Shown: positions 9,459-19,700 of the stretch, piece after piece
How the letters are laid out: every line of letters begins with the position of its first letter
Position numbering within the stretch: the first letter of the stretch is position 1
Assembly (NCBI GenBank): GCA_963804375.1
Contig: CAWDQE010000019.1
Location: 186,001-250,000, forward strand
Direction of reading: 5' to 3'
DNA length: 64,000 nucleotides
Origin: JANXQG01 sp963804375
GTDB taxonomy: Bacteria > Planctomycetota > Planctomycetia > Pirellulales > Thermoguttaceae
Notes under the pieces: model-generated
Told to the model about the DNA's origin: nothing
What the model saw: the letters and a program-made list of their open reading frames with translations, nothing else
The model's database searches: none
Translations under genes and position numbers: made by a program

Positions 9459-10529
9459 ATGGGCTCGTCAACAACCAAGGCGCGGGGCGGTTTCACGCTG
9501 GTGGAACTTCTGGTCGTGATCGCCATCATCGGTATCCTCATCGCCCTGCTCTTGCCGGCCGTGCAGTCGGCCCGAGAATCGGGCCGGGGGGCCACTTGTC
9601 GCAACAATCTCCACCAGATCGGCCTGGCCATGCAGCACCACGAAGAAGCCCACGGCACATTCCCCGCGGGCGGTTGGGGCTGGGGTTGGGTGGGCGATGC
9701 CGATCGAGGATGTGATCTGGAGCAGCCGGGCGGGTGGATCTACAACAGCCTGCCCTACATGGACCAGCAGCCGCTGCACGACATGGGGATCGGGACCGAC
9801 CCCACGGGAACCAACCCTACGGCTGCTGCGAAAATGGCGGCGAATTCCCTCCGCTCCTCCACGCCGCTGGCCGCCTTTAACTGCCCGTCGCGGCGTGCGT
9901 TAGGCCTTTATCCTACCACCAATTACGTCCCGGCGAATTACAACAAAGATGTGGCGGTTGCCAAGAGCGACTATGCGGCCAACGGGGGCGACAATTACTG
10001 CAGCCCCGGCACGATGGGGATTTGGCCCGGCGGCGACTGTGGCAACAGCGATTGTGGGCCGTCGACCAGCACCATGCCCAGTTTGGCCACGGCTCAGCAA
10101 TTGAGAATCCAGGTGCAGAACTTTGGCCCCACGGGTATCGTTTGCGCCATGTATGCCTGTTCGGCGGCCGAGATTACGGACGGGCTTTCCAATACCTACC
10201 TGGCCGGGGAAAAGTATCTCGAACCCCAAGATTATGTGAACGGCACCAACCTGGGCGATAACGAGAACTTGTATATCGGCGACAACGAGGACATCTCGCG
10301 TTATACCGACAATACCAACGGGCCGCCCGCCCAGGACCGCAAGGGCCTGATTAGTTCCCACATCTTCGGCAGCTCGCACATCAACGGCTTCAACGCCTGC
10401 ATGTGCGACCTCTCGGTGCGGGTGATCAACTATACGATCAACCCCGCGGTGCATCAGTATCTGGGCAACAAGTCCGACGGCCTTTCGTCAACTCCCGCGG
10501 GTCTTCCCATCGTACCGCCCGGCCCGTAA
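9459..10529 (+). CDS. DUF1559-family prepilin-like protein
   Basis: This 356-residue protein starts with a type IV prepilin leader: GGFTLVELLVVIAIIGIL, where cleavage would occur after the Gly before Phe, and a long hydrophobic helix continues to LLLPAVQSARES. The remainder is the planctomycete DUF1559 domain with its usual opening (CRNNLHQIGLAMQHHEEAHG), the W-x-x-x-x-L-P-Y region and a late GSSHINGFNACMCDLSVR segment, equivalent to the common H-x9-DG motif. Planctomycetes encode many copies of this family. They are thought to be surface or pseudopilus-related, but no function is firmly established. It stands alone between repeat-rich gaps. Confidence 0.9.
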   Translation: MGSSTTKARGGFTLVELLVVIAIIGILIALLLPAVQSARESGRGATCRNNLHQIGLAMQHHEEAHGTFPAGGWGWGWVGDADRGCDLEQPGGWIYNSLPYMDQQPLHDMGIGTDPTGTNPTAAAKMAANSLRSSTPLAAFNCPSRRALGLYPTTNYVPANYNKDVAVAKSDYAANGGDNYCSPGTMGIWPGGDCGNSDCGPSTSTMPSLATAQQLRIQVQNFGPTGIVCAMYACSAAEITDGLSNTYLAGEKYLEPQDYVNGTNLGDNENLYIGDNEDISRYTDNTNGPPAQDRKGLISSHIFGSSHINGFNACMCDLSVRVINYTINPAVHQYLGNKSDGLSSTPAGLPIVPPGP

Positions 10530-10732
10530 CGGTGGGTGCTGTCGAAAGACCGTAGGGTGGGACCAGATCGCGCAGCGAGCGCCGGCCCACCGGTTCTTGC
10601 TATGGGACTCATGGGTCTTATAAGTCCCATTAGCCCCTAAAATGGTGGGCCGGCGCTCGCCGACCCACTGCGCGGGTACCCCGTCCCTTGTCCCACCCGA
10701 CGCCTAAATCATGGGCCGGCGCTTGCCGACCA
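10530..10732. repeat. REP-like inverted repeat element at the 3' end of giant gene 1
   Basis: A GTAGGGTGGGACC leader at 10551-10563 with GCGAGCGCCGGCCCACC (10574-10590) faces GGTGGGCCGGCGCTCGCC (10643-10660) and TGTCCCACCCGAC (about 10689-10701), giving an imperfect inverted structure of about 150 bases. Inside it is a smaller hairpin (ATGGGACT at 10603-10610 with AGTCCCAT at 10624-10631). A further half unit (GGGCCGGCGCTTGCCGACC, from 10712) directly abuts the stop codon of the giant gene. It may act as a two-way terminator between these convergent genes. Confidence 0.7.
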
Positions 10733-13700
10733 CTACGCACGTTGCTCTCGAACGCGCCCCGCCCTGCCCTTCCGCCGGGCTGCGGCCGCGGCAACGATTC
10801 CGGCCGCGCCCAACAGCACGAGCGTGCCAGGCTCGGGAACCGCAGCCACCATGCTGGGCGAAACCGCAGCAGGAGGAATGGCCGCAGCACCGAAGGCCGC
10901 CAGGTCGCCGCCGACGGCCAAGCTCGTCCCGTCGGCGATAGCCTCGTTGTCGGTGAACACCAACGTGCCGTCGAGCACGGTCGTTCCGCCCGTGTAGGTG
11001 CTCGTGCCGGAGAGCACGAGCGTGTTAGCGCCCAGCTTCACTAGCCCGAGCGTGTTCCCGCCGGGGTTCGCAATGTCGCCGGCGTAGGTCAGCGTGCCTC
11101 CGCTGGCATTGGTCGTGTCGATGCCGAGGAAAGTGCCGGAAGTCCAGGCTACGGGCGCTCCCTGGCCGCCGACGCCGGCCAGCAGGCCGCCGACGGTGCC
11201 GGGGCCGGAAGTGCCGCTGGTGAACTCATTCGGGCCGCCCGCATTGACCGTCAGCGTTGCCCCGCTCTGGACGGTCACCGTGCCGGTAGGCGGCATCGCC
11301 CCGGTATTGGCGACTTGCAGCACGCCGCCGCTGATCGTCGTGCCGCCGCTGTAGGTGTTCGGGCCGGAGAGCAACAACTCGTTAGCGCCGAGCTTCGTCA
11401 GCCCGAGCATTTTCCCGCCGGGGTTCGCGATGGCGCCGGCGTAGGTCAGGCCTCCGCCGGCATCGGCGGTGTCGATCCCGAGGATGGCGCCGGTGTTCCA
11501 GACGACGGGTCCGGCCAGCAAGCCGCCGATGGTGCCGGGGCCGGACGTGCCGCTGGTAAACTCATTCGGGCCGCCCGCATTGACCGTCAAGGTCGCCCCG
11601 CTCCCCACGGTCACTGTGCCGGAAGATGGCATCGCCCCGGTGTTGGCGAATTGCAATTCGCCGTGGCTGATCGTCGTGCCGCCGCTGTAGGTGTTCGCGC
11701 CAGAGAGGTACAGCATGCCGGAACCGGTAAGCACCAAGGCCAGCCCGCCCGATCCCGCGCCGTCCTGCAGCGTGCCGCCGAAGGTGGTCGTGGCGGCCTG
11801 GTTGACCGTCAACGTCACCGGCGTGGCGCTGCTATTGGTGATCGTGCCGGCCTTGCCGGAAAACAAGGGCAAGGCGTTGCCGGCGGCGGTCGTGAGACTG
11901 AAACCGTTGAGGTCCAGCACTCCGCCGTTGGCCGTCAAGCCGCCGCTGCCCAGGGCATGGGCATTGCCCAATTGCAGGGTGCCGCCAGTGACGGTCGTTC
12001 CCAGATCGTAGGTGTTCACGCCGGAAAGGTTCTGCAGGCCGCTGCCGCTCATCACCAGGCCGATCGAGCCCAGGGTGCCGCCGCTGGCGCCGGCGATCGT
12101 GCCGCCAAAACTGGCGGCGCCGCCCGTCGGGCTGAGGGTCAGGGTCGACGCGGCGGTATTGCTGTTGATGACGCTCCCCACCCCGACGCCCGGGTTGAAG
12201 TCGGCCAGCGACTGGACCTGCTGGCTGCAACCGTTGAGGTCCAAGGTCGAACTGGCCGCGATCGAGAGCGTCGTCGTCGTCGGCAGCAGGTTGATGCCGC
12301 TGGGCAAGAGCTGATTGCTGAAGCCGTACCAGTGCCACGAATCGTTCGCCCCCGTATTGATATTGTTGCTCTCGGTAATGGTCAAGACCCCGTTCGTGCC
12401 GGCCGTGTAGATATAATCGAGGTAATTGCCGGTGGAATTCAGGTCTTCGTTGACCGCCGCGAGGGTCTGGGTGCCGCTGCCGCTGATGAACGTGAAGTCG
12501 GCGAGGCGATTGGCCGGCGGGGTGGTGGTATACGCGCGATAATAAAGCCGGGCGTCATAGCTCTGCCCGGGCACCAGCCCCGAAACCGTGAGGGTTTCCA
12601 TGCCGTTGGGGTTGGCGGCACTGGTGCCTGAATAAACAAAACTGTTCAGCAGGCTGTACGTTCCTTGACCGGCGACGGGCTGGAAGCCGGTGGGGAAGTT
12701 GCCGGCGCCGGCGAGCGTATTGACGACGGCCGGGCTGAATGTCCAACTGCTGCCAAGATTTCCCGTTCCGCCGGCGTTATTGGCGTTGGCGAACGTGACT
12801 CCGTTGATGGTCAGCGCCGTTCCCTGGTTGAAGGCGAGGGCCTCGGTATACGCCAGCGGGCTGGCGCCAATGCCCGAGGTGGTATCGCTCGTGAAACTCA
12901 TAGTGGTGACGGCGGATGTTATTGGCGGCGGCAATTGCAGTTGCAGCGTGCCGGCCTGGATGACCGTTGGGCCGCCATAGCTATTGGCAAGGGTGCTGGC
13001 CAAGACCAGCGTACCCGCGCCGAGCTTGGTCAATCCCCTGGTATTGGAACTGTCCAGAGGGCTGTTGAAGGTCACGCTATTGCCGTTGGTGTCGATGCTC
13101 ATTGGGGCAGTGCTGTTCTTGATGACGCTGGAGTAGTCGACGACGGGAACGAAGTTGGCTGGGGCGGCATACTGCAGCGTGCCGCCGGCGAAGGTAATGG
13201 TGCTGCCGGGCGGAATCGCCGGGGCATCGTTCAGGTTCAACGTGCCGCCGCTGATCGTGGTCGGGCCGCTATAGAGATTCTGGCCGCTGAGAAACAGCGT
13301 GCCGGCGCCGAGCTTGTTCAAACCGCCCGAGTTGGAAGCGGCCAAGGCGTAGTTGAACGTCACGCTCTGGCCGTTGGTGTCGATGGCGATGGGGGCGGTG
13401 CTATTGACGATCTGGCCGGAGTAATCCGGTACGCCTTCCGCAATGGCGTTGGCGGTGTACTGGAGCGTGCCGCCGCCGAAGGTGATGTTGCTGGTCACGT
13501 AACTACTGAGAATGGCCCCTGGACTGGCCACGGTCAGGGTGCCGCCGTTGATGTTGGTCGTGCCGGTGTAGTAGTTGTTGCCGCTGAGGACCACGACGCC
13601 GGCGCTGCCGCCGGTGATGGTCAGGCCGCCCGTCCCGCCGATGCTGCTGGCGACGGTGAAGGTGTAGTTCTGGGCATTGAGCGTGGCATTGGGGGTCGAG

Positions 13701-16700
13701 GTCGTAATCTGGCGGTTGGCGTTCAAAACGATGTTGTTGGCCGCGGGCTGCAAGGTGCTGTCGGCGCCGAAGGTGATACTGCCCGGCCCCAGCACGGCGT
13801 CGGCCGTGACGGCCAGGGTGCCGCTGAGGATCGTCGTGCCGCCCTGGTAGCTGTTGGCCGTATTGGTGAGCGTCAGCACGTTGCCGCCGGCGGGCCCGCC
13901 GGGGATGCCTTTGAAGAGTACGCCGGGGCCGGTAAGGGGGCCGGCCGCCACGAGGTTGTTGCCGGGGGTCCCGTCCAGGGTGCCGCTGGTGGCCAGGTTG
14001 ATCGCGCCCGCGAGCGTGTACGTGCCGTAGCCGCCCGCGGCGTAGATCGCCGCCGTGTCGAGCGAGAAACTATTGGCCACCGTCGCCGGCCCGCTGCCCC
14101 AACTGAGCTCCACGTAGCCGCTATTGCTGACGGCGATCGTGCCCGTACCCAAGGCCGAGGCGTTGCCCATTTGCACGTAGCTGGCGTTGATGTTCGTGCC
14201 GCCGCTAAAAGTGCTCTTGGCGGTCAGTTGCAGTCCGCTGCTGTTCGGGGAACTGACGGCCAGCGAAAGCGTGCCGCTGCCGTCGCTGAAGGCCGTGCCG
14301 ACGTTGTATTCCGCCCCCACGGTCCCCTGTCCGGCCGAGAGGTTCAAGGTGACGGCCGTACCCGCCGCCCCGTTGGTGATCAGGCCGCCGGGCGACGCGG
14401 AAATGATGTTCAGATTCTTGCTGTAACCGTTGAGGTCGAAGATCCCGCCGCTGACGGAGAGGGCCGAATTCTCGGGTACGCCCGAGAGATTCTGCAATTG
14501 CAGCACGCCGGCGACCACGGTCGTCGTGCCGCTGTAGGCATTGCTGCCGCTGAGGGCCAGCGTGCCCGCGCCCAGCTTCGTCAGTCCGCCCGAGTTGGAC
14601 CCGTCCAGCACGCCCGCGAAGGTCACGTTCTGGCCGCCCGTGTCGATGGCGATCGGGCCGGTGCTATTCTTGATCAGATTGGAGTAGTCGGTGAGGTTGC
14701 CGGCGGTGTACAGCAGCGCGCCGCCGCCGAAGGTGATCACGGTGCCCGCGGGCAGGGCCGCGGGATTGCCCAGGCTGAGCTCGCCGCCGTTGATCACCAG
14801 CGGCCCGCCGAAGGAGTTCGCGCCGTTCATGGCCAGCGTGCCCGCCCCGAGCTTGGTCAGACCGGCCGTATTGCTCGCGGCCAGGCCGCCGTTGAGCGTC
14901 ACCAACTGCCCGTTGGTGTCCAGGGCGATGGGAGTGGTGCTACTGGTGATCTGGCTGGAGTAATCGGCGGTGTTGCTGGCAGTGAATTGCAGGGCGCCGC
15001 CGGCGAAGACGATGTTGCCGGTTGGCGGCATCGCGGCCGAGTTGGCCAGCGACAGTTCGCCGCTGGTGATGGTGGTCCCGCCCGTGTAGCTGTTGCTGCC
15101 GCCGACCGTCAGCGTGCCCGTGCCGACCTTGGTGATCGAACCGCTGCCGCTGAGCGCCCCGGTATAGATCGAGTTCTGGTTGTTGCCGCCGACCGTGAGG
15201 GCCAACGGGTTGGAGGCGCTGTCGGCCAGTGCGAGACTGGCGGCGCCGCTCAGCCCGCCCAGGGTGAAGGCGTGGGGCACGACCGACGGGCTGAAAACGA
15301 GCATGGTGGAACCGGCCGGGGCGTTGAGCGTAGCGTCCAAGAGCGCGCCCGAGTTGGTCAGGATGACCGTGCCCAGCCCGAGGGTCGCGCTGCCGGTGAA
15401 CGTATTGACGCCGGAGAGGACGATCGAGGAGATGAAGTTGCCCTCAAACGCCATGTTTACGATGCCGGCGCCGTTTTGAATCGTGCCGCTAAAGGTGGTT
15501 GCGGAGTTCTGGGGGGCGGCCAAGGTCAGCGTGACGTTGCTGCCGCTTGCGCTGTCGGTGACCAGCGATCCGCTTCCACCGGAGAGCGATGCCACCGTCT
15601 GGCTGGTCCCGTCCAGGTCGAGCGCGGCGGAATTGGTGAGCACCAGCGCGCTGCCGCCGGGCAACTGGCCGGCCCCGACCATTTGCAGGGTGCCGGCATT
15701 GATGACCGTGGGGCCGCCATAGCTGGCGGCGCCGCCCAACGTGAGGGTGCCGGCGCCGTACTTCGTCAGGCCGCCGGAGCCGTTGAGCGTCAAGGCCGCG
15801 GAGAGCCTTACGCTGGAGCCGCCCACGGTCACGGAACTCGGCGCCGCGCTATAACTGCCCGGGTCGGTGACGACGATGCCGTTGATGTGACCAGCGCTAT
15901 TCAGCGTGGCGTAAGCCGCGCCGCCGCTGCCGACGCCGCCGCTGAATATGACGGGCGGCGGGGTGGCAAAGACCGTGCTCGTATCCGACCTGGAAATGCT
16001 GACGGAACTAATGCCGCTGTTGGCCGCGCCGTTCAACGGCTGACTGATCGTGATATTGTTTCCCTGCGTGTCGATCACGACCCCGCCGAAATAGACATTG
16101 ACATTCGCCGCGGGCGTCGCGCCCAGGAAACTCGCGCTGCTGGCAGTGGCCTGCAACGTGCCGCCGTTGAAGTTAACCGCCGTGTGGCTCGACCCGGACA
16201 AGGAAGGGGCTTGCAGGGTCCCTGAGTTGAGATTGACGGTCGTCGTGCCGTTGCCCACCGCCAGCGTGCCCAGGGCCTGCACGAAGCCGCCGTTGAGGTT
16301 CAGGATGGCGGCGCCCGGACCCGGAGTACCAGGTGCCTCGGCGGAAGCGCCGCCCAGGTAGACGTTGCTGGCGGCATTGGCGGTCAACGTGCCTCCGCTG
16401 ATGGTGTAGGCGCCGGACCCGCCGGCGGCGCCGAGATAGAAGCTGCTGCCGCTGCCGCCCTGCGAGACCAGTCCGCCCGTCTGGTAGACCGTCCCCACGC
16501 CGGCGGTCCCCGAGCCGATCGTGGTGTTGGCGGCCGAGGAGATGGTCCCGGCCGTGACGAGCGTGCCGGTCCCACCCACCGCCAAGTTCAGCCCCGCGCT
16601 GCCGCTGGCGACGGCGCCGCCGGCAGGGACGATCAACGCGCCGTTGACGTTCACGCTGGGCCACGAACTGCTTTCGCCGAGCGTCAAATTGCTGCTGGAA

Positions 16701-19700
16701 ATCGCCAGGCTGCCGCCGCCGGAGATCGAACCTGAGAACACGCCCGGCCCCGTGACTGTCAGCGCCGTGTTGTTCAACGTCAGGCTGCTGGCCGCCGTGC
16801 CGTTGAATTTGGCCACGGTCTGTGCGGCGGCGGTAAGATTGAGCGCGCCGCTGTCGGTCAGGTTGGTAAGGCCGGACATGGTCCCGGCCAGATTGAGGGT
16901 CGTGCCGGCCCCGATCGTCAGTCCACCGCTGCCCGAGATTCCCAGACCCGGAGTACCAGGTGCCCCACCGATCGTGGCGGTGCCGCTCCCGAGGATCGTG
17001 AGCGGATAACCGCCATTGTTGACCCCGCCCGTCAAGTTGAGCTGGCCCGCGGCGGCGATGATCGTGCTGGAACCGGTGAGCGTGATGGGCCCGGCCCAAC
17101 TGTTGGTCCCGCTCAGGCTGTCCAGCGCCGCCGGGCTGGCCGCGGACCCGCTGCCCGCCAGCAAGAGCGGCATGGCCGGCAAGGCCAGGCCCCCTTGCAA
17201 CTGCAGGGAGGCCCCGGAGGCGACCGAAACGCTCGACGAAAGGCCCAAGGCGGCCGCGTTGGAGATGTTTACGATGCCCGCGCCGATACTGACCGGGCCC
17301 TGGAACGAGTTCGCGCTTTGCAGGAAGACCGTGCCGCTGCCGCTCTTGGTTATGCTCGTCGTGGGGCCCGCGATCCCCGCCGTGCCGCCGGAATTGCTCA
17401 GCGTGTAGTTGACGGCGCTATTGTTGAAAGTGACCGAATTGGGCTGAACGCCGCTGGCCTGGATCACCACGTTCGAGCCGGTAATCGTGAGGCCGGTAAC
17501 GGGGTTCGTGTCCGAGAAAGTGACGTTGCTCCCGTCCTGATAGGAAACGGCGGTGGTGCCGCTGGCCCAGTTGGTTGAGTTGGTCGTTGTGTCCCAGCTC
17601 GAATTGGCGCCGCCGCCGCTATTCACTCCCGTCCAATTGAAGTTCGAGATCGAGACCACCTGCGCGTCGATCTGGTTGGGCGCGTTTGGCTCATTGACCT
17701 GGTTCGTGAAAACGACTTGCTTGCCCGGCACAAAGAACGTGCTGGCCAACGTCCCGCTCAAGGTCCCCGTATAGGCGAACAATTCATAATAACCGGCGCC
17801 CAGCGAACCGAGCCCGCCCGCCCCGCCATTGTTCAGCAGCGACACGGTCAGCCCGCTGGCCGGCAAGGTCAAATTGCCCTGGATGTTGATCAGGCCCGCG
17901 TTGCCCGGGCTGACGCTGCTGGTGCCGGGAGTGCCCAGGTAGGCGGCCAGCGACGAACCGGAGGCAAAACTCACGTTGCCGTTCAGCATGAGCGTGCCGA
18001 TCCCCGTGCCGGTCGCGTTGCCGGTGCCGGAGGAGAGCACGCTTCCCGCCGCGACGGTCACCGGGCCGACAACCGTTCCCGTGCCGCGGAGCGTCTGACC
18101 GGCGGCCAGGGCGATGCCGCTGCCGCCCGCCAGGCCGGTCACGTCCAACGTGCCGCCCGAGTTGACGGTGACGGGCGAGGAGGTGGCAATGTTGTTGCTG
18201 CCGGCGTTGGAAAGCAGCAGGCTGCCCGCGCCGACCGTCGTCGCGCCCGAGTACGTGTTGCCGGCCGAGAGGGTTAACGCGCCGGAGCCGACCTTCGTCA
18301 GCCCCCCCAGGCCGTTGAGCAGCCCGGAGTACGTCGTGTTCACGCCATTGCGCACTACCGAGAGAGTTACCGGATTGGGAGTTCCCGCGTTGTCTTGCAG
18401 GGCCAGGCCGCCGGAACCCGTCAGGCCGGCCACGGTGAACGCGTGGGTCGCGACCGAACTGTCGAACACCACGCTGCCGCCCGCCAGGTTCAGCGTGCTG
18501 TTGCCGATCGCGGCGGAGTTCAGGAGCTGCAAGCTGCCGCTGCTGACGGCGGTCGCGCCGCTATAGGTGTTCAGACCGCTGAGGCCCATCAACCCCGTGC
18601 CGATCTTGCTGACCGATCCGCTTCCCCAGATCACGCCTGCGAAGGTCGCGTTGGTGTTGTCGTTGCCCGAGATCAGGGCCCCATTGTCGATCACCGCGGA
18701 ACCGGCGACGCCGGCCAGCGAGCCGATCGTCTGCGTGGCGCCGCTGAGATTCAAGGCGGCGGACGAACTCGTGAGGATGACCGCGGTCAGCGAAGGCAAC
18801 GAACCGCTTCCGCTGGCCGACACGACGATGTCGTTCAGCGCCACACTGCCGTCCCCTGTCGAGCCGCCGAGGAAGCCGACCGAGTAGCTGCCGGCCGTGG
18901 AAATCGTGAATGTTTGGCTGGCGGTGGTCCAGCCTGTGGAACTGGCGTTGATCGCGTTGCCGAGGGTGCCGCCGTTAAGCGTGAAGTAGTACGGCTCGGC
19001 GGCGTAGCCGGGCCGAAGCTCCTGCCACCAGCTCATCGTGTACGTGCCCGGTGTCAGGGAAAGAGACTGGTTGAGGGAGCTGTCCGCCTGCAGGCTGAAT
19101 GCCTGGTTGCCGTTGGGATAGGGCTGTGTATAACCCCAAGCGGTAGAGTCGTTGATCAGTGCGCCGCCTGAGGTGCCGCTATAAAGGACGTTCCCGCTGC
19201 TTGACCAAACCAAGGCAGCCTGCGAGCCGCTTGTCATGGAGCCGTAGTAAATGAAGCTGTTTGCCGCGAGGGCGGGAGCGGCGAAGTTGCCGTTCTGGAG
19301 GGGAAGCGGGGTGCCCAATTGGAGCGCGCCTCCGCGAATCGTGGTAGGGCCGCTATAGGAGCTCGAGCCAACGAGGCCCAGCACGCCGGCACCGAGCTTG
19401 GTCAGGCCGCCGGTGTTCGTGCTGCCCAGGTTCGTGAGCGGCACGATGTTGCCGTTGGTGTCCAGAACGATGGGGGCGGTGTTGTTGGTCAGCAGGCTGC
19501 CGATGTCCTGGCTATTGCCCACGGCATACTGCAGCGTGCCTCCGGCGAAGAACGGGTGACTTGTGCCCAGCCCGCCGGAGGCGAAGCTGAGCGTGCCTCC
19601 GCTGAGGGTGATGCCGCCGCTGAAACTGCTGGAACTGGCCAGCGCCAGCGTGCCCGTGCCGACCTTGTTCAAGGTGCCGGCGCCGCTGAGCAGCCCCGCG

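Noticed and set aside
12665..16225. Plus-strand open frame of 1186 codons opposite giant gene 1
   Set aside because: It is antisense to strongly supported beta-strand repeats and has biased, low-complexity composition (Ala/Arg/Gly/Val). It is a shadow of the GC-rich codon pattern on the other strand.
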